Assembly: GCA_016938875.1 (NCBI GenBank)
Contig: JAFGTV010000022.1
Coordinates: forward strand, 1 to 64,000
Reading direction: 5' to 3'
Length of the DNA stretch: 64,000 nucleotides
Source: Paracoccaceae bacterium
GTDB lineage: Bacteria; Pseudomonadota; Alphaproteobacteria; Rhodobacterales; Rhodobacteraceae
The notes under the pieces: generated by a model
What the model was told of the DNA's origin: nothing
Seen by the model: only the letters and a program-made list of their open reading frames with translations
The model's database searches: none
Part shown: positions 37,532 through 47,721 of the stretch, in pieces
How the letters are laid out: each line of letters starts with the position of its first letter
Numbering within the stretch: position 1 is the first letter of the stretch
Translations under genes and position numbers: made by a program

Positions 37532-39055
37532 CTAGCGGTCCTCGGGACGGCCGGTGCCGATCAGCCGATCAATCGGGGAATAGTCATCGGTCAGGATCGG
37601 CGGATCACGCTGGGCGATCAACCGGTCCACGGCCCGTTGCGAGAGCCGGGCGGTGCGAAACCCCTGGCCGCCGGGCACCGCGAGGGCGGCAAAACCGGTG
37701 GGCGTCTGCCCTGCCATCAGGATGAACACCTGCCGGTTCTCGGTCGCGATGGAATCGGGGTCGGCCCAGACCTCGACCACGGGGAAATGGGTTTGCAGGG
37801 TGCGCACGATCGCACTCAGCGCGTCCAGGCGGTCGGCGTGGTCGATCACGTTCATCAGGTAGATGCCCTGCGCGTCCAGCCGGTCGGCGACCAGGGCAAA
37901 AAACTCGTCACTGACCAGGTGGGCGGGCACCGCTATATCGGTAAAGGCATCGCCCACGATCACGTCATAGCGCCCGTCGCCCTCGGCCAGGGCGCGGCGG
38001 GCGTCCTGGGGCAGAATCCGCGCGGTGGCCGGGTCGAACCAGAAACTGTCGATGGCGGTCTGGGTTACCGCGGGGTCGATCTCGGCCACGGTCACATCGG
38101 CGGCCAGACCGCGCGCGGCCCAGGCGCGCGGGATCGAATAGGTGCCCCCGCCGATGAAATAGGCCGCAAACGGGCGCGCGCCCATCCGCGCCCGGGCCAG
38201 CGCGTCCAGCACCGCGGCGTGATAGGTAAACTGTTCCTGCGGGGCATCGCGCGAGGAAATCCCGTGCACCAGGTGATCCAGCACCATCAACCGGGTCAGG
38301 CCCCCATCCTCGCCGGGCCGATCAATCACACGGATGCAGAAATAATCGCTTTCAACCGTGCACGGATCGGGGCGCGCCAGCGCCGCCCCCGCCAGCGCCA
38401 GCGGCACGATCCCGGCCAGGACGACCAGTGGCCAGCGCGCCCGCCCGGCCAGCAAAACCGCGGCCAGCACGCCGTAAACCGCCGTTACCGCCGCCAACGT
38501 CCCGACCGAGCCCAGCCACGAGATGAACACGAACCCCGCCGCCAGGGTGCCCGCGATGGCCCCCAGCGCGCTGGCGGCAAAGATCGCGCCCAGCGCGCGC
38601 CCGGACTGGGCGGGGCGGGCCACTACGGCGATCTGCGCCAGCACCGGCGCCGGCACGCCCGCAAAGAACGAGGGCAGAAAGAACGCCACCGCGCTGAGCA
38701 GCACGATACCCGCCACCAGGCTGTCGATCCCGCCCAACACAGGCCCCGCCGCCGCACGCAGGGCAAAGACCGCGCCCGCCGTGCTGAGGGCGGCCAGCGC
38801 CATCGCCCAGGCGGTCAGGCGCAGGGCGCGCGGCGCCGGCAGTTCGGCAATGCGCCCCCCGGCCCAGTGCCCGGCGGAAAACCCCGCCAGGACCACCGCG
38901 ATGACCGAGGTCCAGGTATAAAGCGACATGCCCACATAGGGCGCCAGCATCCGGCCGGCGACGATCTCGACCACCAGGCTGGCCGCCGAAACAGCCCCCT
39001 GGATTCCAACCAGCAGCCACACCGCCGGCAGCCGTTCCCCTGTTGCCTGTGCCAT
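37532..39055 (-). CDS. MFS-like membrane domain fused to a spermidine-synthase-like domain
   Basis: 507 aa from ATG 39055. About eight membrane segments (GIQGAVSAASLVVEIVAGRMLAPYVG, VIAVVLAGFSAGHWAGGRIA, and so on) precede a spermidine-synthase/SAM-dependent fold: YFIGGGTYSIPRAWAARG, VTVAEIDPAVTQTA (acidic ligand), YDVIVGDAF. The fusion is a known type annotated as fused MFS/spermidine synthase. The product need not be spermidine, and the substrate is unknown. Confidence 0.85.
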   Translation of the reverse strand: MAQATGERLPAVWLLVGIQGAVSAASLVVEIVAGRMLAPYVGMSLYTWTSVIAVVLAGFSAGHWAGGRIAELPAPRALRLTAWAMALAALSTAGAVFALRAAAGPVLGGIDSLVAGIVLLSAVAFFLPSFFAGVPAPVLAQIAVVARPAQSGRALGAIFAASALGAIAGTLAAGFVFISWLGSVGTLAAVTAVYGVLAAVLLAGRARWPLVVLAGIVPLALAGAALARPDPCTVESDYFCIRVIDRPGEDGGLTRLMVLDHLVHGISSRDAPQEQFTYHAAVLDALARARMGARPFAAYFIGGGTYSIPRAWAARGLAADVTVAEIDPAVTQTAIDSFWFDPATARILPQDARRALAEGDGRYDVIVGDAFTDIAVPAHLVSDEFFALVADRLDAQGIYLMNVIDHADRLDALSAIVRTLQTHFPVVEVWADPDSIATENRQVFILMAGQTPTGFAALAVPGGQGFRTARLSQRAVDRLIAQRDPPILTDDYSPIDRLIGTGRPEDR

Positions 39056-39152
39056 ACCGCCCCCCCGTTGCGGGGCCGAGTAAACGCCAGCCCGCCCCGC
39101 CCGGCAAGCCCCGCATTGGTCCCGCGCCCCGCACCGTGCTAGGCTTCGCGCG

Positions 39153-39716
39153 ATGCGTATGTCGTTCCTTTTGATTTGCCTGGGGCTGATGGCTGGCCTG
39201 CACCCCACGCCTGCCCCCGCCCATGTGCTGGGGGCCGAGGCCCCGGCGGCCACCTGCGCCCGCCCCGACGGGGCCATCCCGCAGACCCCGGTTCCGGCCG
39301 CACTGGTGCGCGACTTGTTGGTGTGGATCGGGCAGGCCACGGGCTATGACGTGGCCGACAGCCTGGCCAGCCCGCCGCAGATCGGCTTTTGCCAGACCGG
39401 CGACTGGGTGGACTATGAACAGACCCGCGTTCTGGTCGAGGAGCATCTGCGTGCGGTCTATGACTGGCCCAATCGCCGGGTGCTGCTGGTCGCACCCTGG
39501 GCACCGGACGATCCGCGCGATGTCTCGATCCTGCTGCACGAGTTGGTGCATCATGTGCAACTGGCCAACCGCACCTGGGAGTGCCTGCAAGCCCCCGAGT
39601 GGGAGGCCTACAAGCTTCAGGAACGGTGGCTGGCCGAACGGGGGATAGAGGCCGGGTTCGACTGGTTGCAGATCTATTTCCTGTCGCGCTGCCCGCGCGA
39701 CATTCACCCCGACTAG
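39153..39716 (+). CDS. DUF6647 secreted protein with HELVHH motif
   Basis: 187 aa with a signal peptide (MRMSFLLICLGLMAGLHPTPAPA). It contains SILLHELVHHVQLANRTW, an HExxH zinc-peptidase-like helix, with a downstream Glu in APEWEAYKLQERWL. It fits DUF6647. Proteolytic activity is suggested by the motif but not shown. Converges on the yebC gene with a 12-bp gap. Confidence 0.82.
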   Translation: MRMSFLLICLGLMAGLHPTPAPAHVLGAEAPAATCARPDGAIPQTPVPAALVRDLLVWIGQATGYDVADSLASPPQIGFCQTGDWVDYEQTRVLVEEHLRAVYDWPNRRVLLVAPWAPDDPRDVSILLHELVHHVQLANRTWECLQAPEWEAYKLQERWLAERGIEAGFDWLQIYFLSRCPRDIHPD

Positions 39717-39728
39717 GCGCAGGCGCTG

Positions 39729-40469
39729 TCAGAGTTGCGACAGCACCTCGTCGCTGGCCTCGAAATTGGTGGTGACGCGCTGCACATCGTCGTCATCCTC
39801 CAGCGCGTCCACCAGCTTCATGAGCTTTTGCATGCCTTCGAGATCCAGTTCGGTGGTGGTGGTGGGGTGCCAGACCAGCTTGGTCGAATCGCTCTCGCCC
39901 AGGGCGGCCTCCAGCGCGGTGGCGACCTCGTTCAGGTCGGTGTCGGCGCAGGTGACCACGTGCCCTTCGTCAGAGCTGTCGACATCCTCGGCCCCGGCCT
40001 CGATCGCGGCCATCATCACCGTGTCGGCATCCCCGACACTGGCCGGATAGCTGACCTCGCCCTTGCGCTCGAACATGAACCCGACCGAGCCGGTTTCACC
40101 CAGGTTGCCGCCATTCTTGGTAAAGGTCGAGCGCACGTTTGAGGCGGTGCGATTGCGGTTGTCGGTCATCGCCTCGACGATCACCGCGACGCCGCCGGGG
40201 CCATATCCCTCATAGCGGATTTCCTCGTAATCCTCGGCATCCCCGCCCGAGGCCTTCTTGATCGCGCGTTCGATCACGTCCTTGGGGACCGAGCTGGACT
40301 TGGCCTCTTTCACGGCCAGCCGCAGGCGCGGGTTCTTTTCGGGATCGGGGTCGCCCATCTTGGCGGCCACGGTGATCTCTTTGCTGAGTTTCGAGAACAG
40401 CTTGGCGCGCACCGAGTCCTGGCGGTTCTTGCGGTGCTGGATGTTCGCCCATTTCGAATGGCCTGCCAT
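39729..40469 (-). CDS. yebC: YebC/PmpR family protein
   Basis: 246 aa, full length. [28 protein letters not shown] is the family signature start. [24 protein letters not shown] and [22 protein letters not shown] follow. The family regulates transcription or helps translation of proline-rich stretches. Confidence 0.96.
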   Translation of the reverse strand: MAGHSKWANIQHRKNRQDSVRAKLFSKLSKEITVAAKMGDPDPEKNPRLRLAVKEAKSSSVPKDVIERAIKKASGGDAEDYEEIRYEGYGPGGVAVIVEAMTDNRNRTASNVRSTFTKNGGNLGETGSVGFMFERKGEVSYPASVGDADTVMMAAIEAGAEDVDSSDEGHVVTCADTDLNEVATALEAALGESDSTKLVWHPTTTTELDLEGMQKLMKLVDALEDDDDVQRVTTNFEASDEVLSQL

Positions 40470-40612
40470 GGAACCCTCTTTTTGCGACTGAATTCGACGG
40501 GTGCTCTATATGTCAGGCGGATGTGGGGCCGCAAGCCCGCACGCCCGCTTGCAAATGCCACGTCGATCCGATTGGCTGAGGGCGCGTGCATCACCCAAGG
40601 GGACAATCCGCC

Positions 40613-42394
40613 GTGACCCAGGACCAGATCATCCTTTTCGCCCTGTTCGGCGCGGTGTTTGCGGGGCTCTTGTGGGGCCGGTGGCGCTATGACCTGGTGG
40701 CGTTCACGGCGCTGCTGGCCGGGGTCGTGCTGGGCGCCGTGCCGACAGAGGATGCGTTTTCCGGTTTTGGCCACCCCGCGACGCTGGTGGTGGCGTTAGT
40801 GCTGGTGATCTCGGCGGGGCTGGTGCGCTCGGGCGCGGTCTATCTGATCACCCGCACGCTGGTGGACAGCACCCGCGGGCTGGGCACCCATATCGCGATC
40901 ATGGGGGGCATCGGCGGGGTGTTTTCGGCCTTTATGAACAACGTGGCGGCGCTTGCGCTCTTGATGCCGGTGGACATCCAGACCGCGCGCAAGGCGGGGC
41001 GCGCGCCGGGGCTGTCGCTGATGCCGCTCAGCTTTGCCACGATCCTGGGCGGCATGGTCACGCTGATCGGCACGCCGCCCAACATCATCATCGCCACGAT
41101 CCGAGAGGATAGTCTGGGCGCGCCCTTTGGCATGTTCGACTTTGCACCTGTGGGCGGGGTCACGGCCGTGGCCGGGTTGATCTTCGTCGCGCTGATCGGC
41201 TGGCGGCTGATCCCGCGCGGCGAGGGGTTGTCGGCGGCCTCGGACCCGATGGCCGAGTTTTCACCCTATATCGCCGAGCTGACCGTGCCCGAGGGATCGA
41301 AACTGATCGGCCAGCGGCTGGGCGATCTGGATGCCGAGGCGGAAAAGAACGACGTGGCCATCCTGGGCCTGGTGCGCGGCGGCAAGCGGCGCTATGGCCC
41401 GCAACGTGCCACCCCGCTGGCCGCCGGCGACGCGCTGGTGCTGGAGGCCGCCCCCGAAGCCCTGGACGAATTCCGCGCAGCACTGTCGCTGGATTTCGCC
41501 GAGGCCGACCGCGAGGAAAAGCTGCGCGCCGAGGGGGCGGGTCTGTCCATCGTCGAGGTCGTGGTGCCCGAACAGTCGCGCATCACCGGGCGCACCGCGC
41601 AATCCATCGGCCTGGCGGTGCGCCAACGCACGGTGCTGCTGGGCATTTCGCGCCAGGGCCGGCCGATCCGCGCGCAAATCCGCAAGACCAAGGTGCGCGC
41701 CGGCGACATCCTGCTGTTGCTGGCCCCGCCCGATACCGCACAGGACATGGTCGACTGGCTGGGGTGCCTGACCCTGGCCGACCGCGGGCTGGCCGTTACC
41801 GACACGCGCAAGACCTGGCTGGCGATCGGGATGTTCGGCGCGGCTGTCGCGGCAGCGGCGTTCGGGCTGCTCTATCTGCCGATCGCCCTGGGGCTGGTGG
41901 TGGCGGGGTATCTTTTTGCCCGCATCCTGCCGCTGGCCGAGGTTTATGACCACATCGAATGGCCGGTGGTGGTTCTGCTGGGCTCGATGATCCCGCTGGG
42001 CACCGCGCTGGAGGGGGCGGGCGGCACCCAGTTGATCGCCGAGGCGCTGGTCGGGCTGACCCAGGGCTGGCCCGCCTGGGCGATCCTGACGGTGCTGATG
42101 GTGGTGACGATGACGCTGTCGGATGTTCTCAACAACACGGCCACGACACTGGTCGCGGCGCCGGTGGGGATCCAGATGGCACAGGGGCTGGGCGTGAACC
42201 CCGATCCGTTCCTGATGGCCGTCGCGGTGGCGGCCTCTTGCGCGTTCCTGACGCCGATCGGGCACAAGAACAACACGCTGATCCTGGGTCCGGGCGGGTA
42301 CCGGTTCAGCGATTACTGGCGCATGGGCCTGCCGCTGGAGCTGTTGGTGGTCGCCGTCTCGATCCCCGCGATCCTGGTGTTCTGGCCGCTCTAG
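40613..42394 (+). CDS. SLC13-type anion transporter with two RCK_C domains
   Basis: 593 aa from GTG 40613, with AAGGGGA eight bases upstream. Two membrane halves (FALFGAVFAGLLWGRW..., TLIGTPPNIIIATIRE; later MIPLGTALEGAGGTQLIAEAL, DVLNNTATTLVAAPVGIQMA) flank a cytoplasmic insert with two TrkA-C (RCK_C) domains (PEGSKLIGQRLGDLDAEAEKNDVAILGLVRGG; PEQSRITGRTAQSIGLAVRQRTVLLGISRQG). It probably carries an inorganic or dicarboxylic anion with Na+. The RCK domains may sense a ligand. The exact substrate cannot be read from the sequence. Confidence 0.87.
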   Translation: MTQDQIILFALFGAVFAGLLWGRWRYDLVAFTALLAGVVLGAVPTEDAFSGFGHPATLVVALVLVISAGLVRSGAVYLITRTLVDSTRGLGTHIAIMGGIGGVFSAFMNNVAALALLMPVDIQTARKAGRAPGLSLMPLSFATILGGMVTLIGTPPNIIIATIREDSLGAPFGMFDFAPVGGVTAVAGLIFVALIGWRLIPRGEGLSAASDPMAEFSPYIAELTVPEGSKLIGQRLGDLDAEAEKNDVAILGLVRGGKRRYGPQRATPLAAGDALVLEAAPEALDEFRAALSLDFAEADREEKLRAEGAGLSIVEVVVPEQSRITGRTAQSIGLAVRQRTVLLGISRQGRPIRAQIRKTKVRAGDILLLLAPPDTAQDMVDWLGCLTLADRGLAVTDTRKTWLAIGMFGAAVAAAAFGLLYLPIALGLVVAGYLFARILPLAEVYDHIEWPVVVLLGSMIPLGTALEGAGGTQLIAEALVGLTQGWPAWAILTVLMVVTMTLSDVLNNTATTLVAAPVGIQMAQGLGVNPDPFLMAVAVAASCAFLTPIGHKNNTLILGPGGYRFSDYWRMGLPLELLVVAVSIPAILVFWPL

Positions 42395-42412
42395 GCCCGC
42401 ACGCGCCGCGCC

Positions 42413-43612
42413 CTAGTGGCCAGCGACGACGGCGGCGGCGGCCTCAAGCGCGCCCTTGCCGTGGGGCAGGTCCAGCGCGATCAGACCGGCCTCGATCGTG
42501 CCCAGCGCGCCCAGGATCATGTGGGCGTTGACATGGCCCATATGGCCGATGCGGAAAAACCCGTGCCAGGCCGGATCGCCCGGCGCGGCCATGCCCAGAC
42601 CGACACCCAGGGTGACGCCGGCCACCTCGCTCAGCCAATCGCGCAGGGCGGTGCCGTGGGGCGCGCCGATGCGGATCGCGCTGACCGCGTGGCTGCGGCA
42701 GGCGGGATCGGCGATGTTGTGCTGCATCGGGCCATCCATGCCCCAGACCGCCAGCGCCGCCCAGACCGCGCGGGCCAGGCGTTCATGGCGCGCCCAGGCG
42801 GCCTCGATCCCCTCTTCATGCACCAGCATGTCCAACGCGGTGCGCAGCCCATAAAGGTGATGGGTCGGCGCGGTGCCACAGAAATACTGATAGAACTCCT
42901 CGGGGTCGGCGCGCAGCCGCCAGTCCCAGTATTGCGTCGCCATATCGGACCGGGCGCGCGCCGCCTCGCCGCGTTCGTTGAAATAGACAAAGGCCATCCC
43001 CGGCGGCACCATCAGCCCCTTTTGACAGGCCGCGACCATGACATCGGCCCCCCAGGCGTCCATCTCGAACCGGTCGCAGGCCAGCGAAGCGATGCAATCG
43101 ACCATGAAAAGCGCGGGATGCCCGGACGCGTCCAGCACCGCGCGCAGCCCGGCGATGTCGTTGCGCACGCTGGTCGCGGTATCGACATGACACACCACCA
43201 CCGCGCGGATCTGGTGGGTGCGATCCTGTGCCAGGCGGTCGGCAAGGCGGTCGGGATCGACCGGCGCCTGACGGCCGAAATCCATCACCTCGACATCCAC
43301 CCCCATCTGCCGGGCGGTTTCCGCCCAACCATGGCCAAAGCGTCCCGTGGCCAGGGCCAGCACCTTGTCGCCGCGCGCGCAGGCGTTGGCGATCGCGGCC
43401 TCCCACGCGCCATGCCCGTTGGCGATATACATCGCCACCTTGCCCTGGGTGCGGGCCACGGCCTTGAGGTCCGGCACCAGGCTGTCGACCAGATCGACCA
43501 GCGCGCCACCATGGATCGCCGGGGCGGGCCTGTGCATGGCCTGCAATACCCGGTCAGGGATCACCGAGGGGCCGGGAATGGCGAGGTAGGGGCGGCCGTG
43601 GCTGAGAGGCAT
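42413..43612 (-). CDS. Class V aminotransferase, alanine-glyoxylate aminotransferase-like
   Basis: 399 aa. PLP-dependent fold type I: substrate and phosphate loop HGAWEAAIANACARGDKVLALATGRFG, pyridoxal Asp in FMVDCIASLACDRFEMDAWGADV, and the Schiff-base Lys in ACQKGLMVPPGMAFVYFN. It resembles serine-glyoxylate/alanine-glyoxylate aminotransferases, which interconvert glyoxylate and glycine. The substrate pair is inferred. Confidence 0.88.
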   Translation of the reverse strand: MPLSHGRPYLAIPGPSVIPDRVLQAMHRPAPAIHGGALVDLVDSLVPDLKAVARTQGKVAMYIANGHGAWEAAIANACARGDKVLALATGRFGHGWAETARQMGVDVEVMDFGRQAPVDPDRLADRLAQDRTHQIRAVVVCHVDTATSVRNDIAGLRAVLDASGHPALFMVDCIASLACDRFEMDAWGADVMVAACQKGLMVPPGMAFVYFNERGEAARARSDMATQYWDWRLRADPEEFYQYFCGTAPTHHLYGLRTALDMLVHEEGIEAAWARHERLARAVWAALAVWGMDGPMQHNIADPACRSHAVSAIRIGAPHGTALRDWLSEVAGVTLGVGLGMAAPGDPAWHGFFRIGHMGHVNAHMILGALGTIEAGLIALDLPHGKGALEAAAAVVAGH

Positions 43613-43813
43613 GGGGGATCACCTTGGTCTATGGGAACGCCAAACGGTGTTAGGCCGGGCTCTTGGGGGCGTCAATCACTCCGCCAACCGGCCATGGCCC
43701 GGCAGCGCAATGCCGCACCCATGCTTGCGCCGGCAAAGCCTTTCGCGCTATGTGCGGCAAGGTGTGCCACGCTGCGGCACCCACCCCTTGCAACAGGCCC
43801 GGCCGCTTTTCCC

Positions 43814-45619
43814 GTGGACACATCCCAAGACCCCCAAGACCCCGCAACGCCGCCGCGCACCCCCGAAGACGTGCAGGGCGATTTCCGCTCGGGGCGGCTG
43901 TTCGCACGGCTTTGGCGCGGCTATCTGCACCGGCATGTCGGCGGCATGGCGTTGGCCTTTGGGCTGATGGTCATCGAGGGCAGCACGCTGGGTGCCCTCA
44001 GCTGGATGCTGGAGCCGCTGTTCGACCGGGTCTTTGTCGGCGGCGACGGCGGGCTGGTGCTGTGGGTCGGCCTGGGGATCTTCGGACTGTTCCTGGTGCG
44101 CGCGGGCACCTCGATCGCGAACCGGACGATCCTGACCTCGATCTCCCTGAAAAGCTCGACCGCGATGCAGGCGGACCTGTTGGAGCATATGCTGGCGCTG
44201 GATGGGCAGTTCTTTCAAGACAACGCCCCCGGCGCGCTGATCGAACGGGTGCAGGGCGATACACTTGCGGTGCAGAATGTCTGGCAGGTGATCATCACCG
44301 GGGCCGGGCGCGACCTGGTCACCTTGATCTCGCTCTTCGCGGTGGCGATTTCGGTGGCGCCGAACTGGACGATGTTCGCGGTGATCGGCGTGCCTTTGTT
44401 GATCGCGCCCACGGTGGTGGCGCAGCGCTATGTCCGGCGCAAGACACGGCAGATGCGGGCGCAATCCGGCGACCGCGCCACTCGGCTGGACGAGATTTTC
44501 CACGGCATCGTCGCGGTCAAGCTCAACCGGATGGAGGGGTATCAGCTGTCCCGGTTCCGCCAGATCGTGAACCGGATCGTCACCGCCCAGGTCAAGACCG
44601 CCACGATCAAGGCCACGATCCCGGCGATGATCGACGTGATTACCGGGCTGGGGTTCTTTCTGGTGCTGATGGTCGGCGGGCGCGAGATCATCGCGGGCGA
44701 ACGCACGGTCGGCGAATTCATGAGCTTTTTCACGGCAATGGCGCTGGCCTTTCAACCGTTGCGCAGGCTGGGCGCGATCAGTGGCACCTGGCAAACCGCA
44801 GCGGCCAGCCTGGAGCGGCTGTATCGGCTGTTCGATCTGCCGCCGCGCATCGTTTCGCCAGCGCGTCCGCTGCCTCGGCGCAACCCCGCCTCGACCGAGA
44901 TCGTGATGCGCGACGTGCAGTTTGCCTATGGCGGCCAGCCGGTGCTGCGGGGGCTGAACCTGACCGCGCGGGCGGGCGAGGTGACCGCGCTGGTCGGACC
45001 GTCAGGCGCGGGCAAAAGCACGGTCTTTGGCCTGTTGACCCGCCTGATCGAGCCGCAATCGGGTCAGATCACCCTGGGCGGAACCGCGATCGAGCAGATG
45101 GAGCTGGGCGCGCTGCGTGACCTCTTTTCGGTCGTCACCCAGGACGCGCCGCTGTTCGACGAAACCCTGCGCGAAAACATCCTGCTGGGCCATACCGTTG
45201 ACGAGGCCCGGCTGGAGGCGGTGTTGCACGCCGCCCATGTGGCGGATTTCCTGCCCGCCCTGCCCCAGGGACTGGACAGCCCGGCAGGGCCGCGCGGATC
45301 CAACCTGTCGGGCGGCCAGCGCCAGCGCGTGGCGATCGCGCGCGCGTTGTTGCGCAACGCCCCTATCTTGCTGCTGGACGAGGCGACCTCGGCGCTGGAC
45401 ACCAAGTCCGAGCAGGCCGTACAAGCCGCGCTGGAGCATCTGTCGGCCGGTCGCACCACGCTGGTCATCGCGCACCGGCTGGCAACCGTGCGCAATGCAC
45501 ACAAGATCCTGGTCATGGACAAGGGGCGCGTCGTCGAAGAGGGAACCCATGACGCCCTGCTGGCCCAGGGCGGGCTTTATGCCGGGCTCTACAGGCTGCA
45601 ATTCGCCTCGGACAGCTGA
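43814..45619 (+). CDS. ABC exporter, fused permease-ATPase
   Basis: 601 aa if started at GTG 43814; ATGs at 43694 and 43721 are in frame but give an unusual Cys-rich leader, so the start is uncertain. Six membrane segments in the N-half (MALAFGLMVIEGSTLGALSWMLEPLFDRVF, and others) precede a nucleotide-binding domain with Walker [10 protein letters not shown], signature LSGGQRQRVAIARA, Walker B ILLLDEATSALD and switch His in VIAHRLATV. It is of the MsbA/multidrug exporter type. It may carry lipid or drug; the substrate is unknown. Followed by the ygfZ-like gene. Confidence 0.9.
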   Translation: MDTSQDPQDPATPPRTPEDVQGDFRSGRLFARLWRGYLHRHVGGMALAFGLMVIEGSTLGALSWMLEPLFDRVFVGGDGGLVLWVGLGIFGLFLVRAGTSIANRTILTSISLKSSTAMQADLLEHMLALDGQFFQDNAPGALIERVQGDTLAVQNVWQVIITGAGRDLVTLISLFAVAISVAPNWTMFAVIGVPLLIAPTVVAQRYVRRKTRQMRAQSGDRATRLDEIFHGIVAVKLNRMEGYQLSRFRQIVNRIVTAQVKTATIKATIPAMIDVITGLGFFLVLMVGGREIIAGERTVGEFMSFFTAMALAFQPLRRLGAISGTWQTAAASLERLYRLFDLPPRIVSPARPLPRRNPASTEIVMRDVQFAYGGQPVLRGLNLTARAGEVTALVGPSGAGKSTVFGLLTRLIEPQSGQITLGGTAIEQMELGALRDLFSVVTQDAPLFDETLRENILLGHTVDEARLEAVLHAAHVADFLPALPQGLDSPAGPRGSNLSGGQRQRVAIARALLRNAPILLLDEATSALDTKSEQAVQAALEHLSAGRTTLVIAHRLATVRNAHKILVMDKGRVVEEGTHDALLAQGGLYAGLYRLQFASDS

Positions 45620-45664
45620 TGCCGTTGGCCTATAGTGAGGCCGGCAGGAACAGGGGAGAATGAC

Positions 45665-46459
45665 ATGCACGGCGAGGCCGCCAGCGACAGGACCGTATTG
45701 GCAATCACCGGCACCGAACGGGTGCACTTCCTGCAGGGGCTGGTCAGCAACGATGTCTCCGCGCTGGAGGGGCGGCTGGTCTATGCCGCAATGCTCAGCC
45801 CCCAGGGCAAATACCTGGCCGATTTCCTGCTCAGCGCGCGGGGCGACGCAATCTTGCTGGATGTGCAGTCGGATCTGGCCGCCGGGCTGCTACGTCGGTT
45901 GGGCATGTATAAATTACGCGCCGATGTGGCGATTGCGCCCGCCGGGCTGCATGTGTGCCGTGGGACCGGCACGCCCCCCGATGGCGCCCTGCCCGACCCG
46001 CGCCACCCCGCGCTGGGATGGCGGGCCTATGCCGACACGCCGGGCGGCGCGCCCGTCATCGACTGGGACGCGATCCGCGTGGCCCATTGCATCCCCGAAA
46101 CCGGGATCGAACTGATCCCCGACGAGACCTATATCCTGGAGGCCGGGTTCGAGCGGCTGCACGGCGTGGATTTTCACAAGGGCTGTTATGTCGGGCAAGA
46201 GGTCACCGCCCGGATGAAGCACAAGACCACCCTGAAAAAGGGCCTGGTCGGCGTCACCATTGAGGGCAGCGCGCCGCCGGGCACCCCGATCCTGACCGCC
46301 GAGGGCAAACAGGCCGGCACGCTTTTCACCCAATCGGGCGGGCGGGCGATCGCCTATTTGCGCTTTGATCGTGCCGAGGGGCCGCTTCGGGCCGGATCGG
46401 CGCAGATTACCGATGACGCGGACCAGGCCAGAGCGGCGCGCCCTGCCCGGCCAACATGA
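45665..46459 (+). CDS. ygfZ: YgfZ/GcvT-like folate-binding protein
   Basis: 264 aa from ATG 45665, preceded by GGGGAG. The YgfZ signature KGCYVGQEVTARM is intact, with the single Cys believed essential. The N-terminal part (VLAITGTERVHFLQGLVSNDVS) matches the family. It helps iron-sulfur cluster proteins using a folate. It follows the ABC exporter. Confidence 0.92.
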   Translation: MHGEAASDRTVLAITGTERVHFLQGLVSNDVSALEGRLVYAAMLSPQGKYLADFLLSARGDAILLDVQSDLAAGLLRRLGMYKLRADVAIAPAGLHVCRGTGTPPDGALPDPRHPALGWRAYADTPGGAPVIDWDAIRVAHCIPETGIELIPDETYILEAGFERLHGVDFHKGCYVGQEVTARMKHKTTLKKGLVGVTIEGSAPPGTPILTAEGKQAGTLFTQSGGRAIAYLRFDRAEGPLRAGSAQITDDADQARAARPARPT

Positions 46460-46474
46460 CCCGATCGCCAACGC

Positions 46475-46499
46475 AAAAGGGCGGCCCCCTGGACCGCCC
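46475..46499 (-). terminator. efp terminator (minus strand)
   Basis: On the minus strand GGGCGGTCC, loop AGG, GGGCCGCCC (one mismatch), then TTTTGCG. It lies 24 bp beyond the efp stop and also blocks readthrough between the convergent ygfZ and efp genes. Confidence 0.8.
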
Positions 46500-46522
46500 C
46501 GCGCATTCGCATTGCCCGACAC

Positions 46523-47086
46523 TCAGGCGCGTTCGGAATATTCCATGGTCTCGGTGTTGACGACGATCTCCTCGTCCTGGCCGACAAAGGGCGGCACCAT
46601 GACCTTGACCCCGTTGTCCAGGATCGCAGGCTTGAAGCTGTTGGCGGCGGTCTGGCCCTTCACCACCGGCTCGGTCTCGACGATCTTGCAGGTGACTTTT
46701 TGCGGCAGGGTCGCGTTCAGCGCCTCGCTTTCGTAATACTCGACGACGACGGTCATGCCATCCTGCAGGAACGGGCGGCGGTCGCCCAGGATCTCTGCCG
46801 GCAGTTCGACCTGCTCATAGGTCTCGGTGTCCATGAACACCAACATCCCGTCGGTCTCGTAAAGGAACTGCTGATCTTTCTGCTCCAGCCGGACCCGCTC
46901 GACCTTGTCGGCGCTGCGGAAGCGTTCGTTCAGCTTGGAGCCGTTGCGCAAATTGCGCATCTCGACCTGGGCAAAGGCGCCACCCTTGCCGGGCTTGACA
47001 TGATCCACCTTGACCGCGGCCCACAGGCCGCCGTTATGCTCCAGCACGTTGCCGGGGCGGATTTCGTTTCCGTTGATCTTGGGCAT
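46523..47086 (-). CDS. efp: Elongation factor P
   Basis: 187 aa, full length, three OB-like domains. It starts [46 protein letters not shown], shown in part. The tip residue that may be modified is the Lys in KPGKGGAF. The C-terminal part ([34 protein letters not shown]) is conserved. It relieves ribosome stalling at polyproline. Confidence 0.97.
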   Translation of the reverse strand: MPKINGNEIRPGNVLEHNGGLWAAVKVDHVKPGKGGAFAQVEMRNLRNGSKLNERFRSADKVERVRLEQKDQQFLYETDGMLVFMDTETYEQVELPAEILGDRRPFLQDGMTVVVEYYESEALNATLPQKVTCKIVETEPVVKGQTAANSFKPAILDNGVKVMVPPFVGQDEEIVVNTETMEYSERA

Positions 47087-47302
47087 GGGGGAAACCCTTG
47101 ACGAAAGGTTGATTGAAGTGCGACGGCACCTATATCTTGTCGGTGCGATGCTGGCAAGCAGACTAGATCGAGTGGGTTTCGAACCGAGCCATGCAATTAT
47201 TGCATAGCTGGCATTCCAAAACGGAAATATCGAATCGCTGCGAAAAAGTCATATTCGGCTGCACGCCCGAAAATGCAAGAGCAAGAATAAAAGGACGACG
47301 AG

Positions 47303-47623
47303 ATGCCCGATTTCGTTGATGGCACCGCATTCAACCACGAACAGGGTAACCGCGCGCGAAAGCTTTTCGCCGCTGTTGTCCTGGCCGCGTTGGATGACGC
47401 GATCGCAGACGACAAGAAATACGGAAATGGCCCCGAGCAGATCGCCCGCTGGGCCCGGTCGCGCGATGGCCGCGAGGTTCTGTCATGTGCCGGCATCGAC
47501 CCCAACGAGCGGGTTGTGAAGGGGCTGATGGAATTCGTGTCCAAAGGGGTGCGCACGTCGGTCGCCCTGTCGCGCGAAGAAAGCGAGCGTCGCCATATCC
47601 AGGAGCAGGCCGAAGCCGCCTGA
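47303..47623 (+). CDS. DUF6280 family protein
   Basis: 106 aa, MPDFVDGTAFNHEQGNRARKLFAAVVLAALDDAIADDKKYGNGPEQIARWARSRDGREVLSCAGIDPNERVVKGLMEFV in outline. I recall this conserved Rhodobacteraceae protein as DUF6280; function unknown. Single Cys in LSCAGI. Followed by a strong terminator. Confidence 0.8.
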   Translation: MPDFVDGTAFNHEQGNRARKLFAAVVLAALDDAIADDKKYGNGPEQIARWARSRDGREVLSCAGIDPNERVVKGLMEFVSKGVRTSVALSREESERRHIQEQAEAA

Positions 47624-47651
47624 TCCAACCAATCCGCCTGATCCAACGACA

Positions 47652-47681
47652 AAAGCGCGCCCCGATCCGGGCGCGCTTTGT
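47652..47681 (+). terminator. Terminator after the DUF6280 gene
   Basis: AAAGCGCGCCC and GGGCGCGCTTT form an 11-bp stem around a small loop, followed by GTT. It starts 29 bp after the stop. Confidence 0.8.
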
Positions 47682-47721
47682 TCATGGATCCCCCTGCGCG
47701 CAACAGCGCAAGCGACCGGGT

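Noticed and set aside
42416-43813. Very long plus-strand open frame upstream of the ABC exporter
   Set aside because: It lies antisense to the class V aminotransferase and lacks family signals; only the part from about 43814 is coding.
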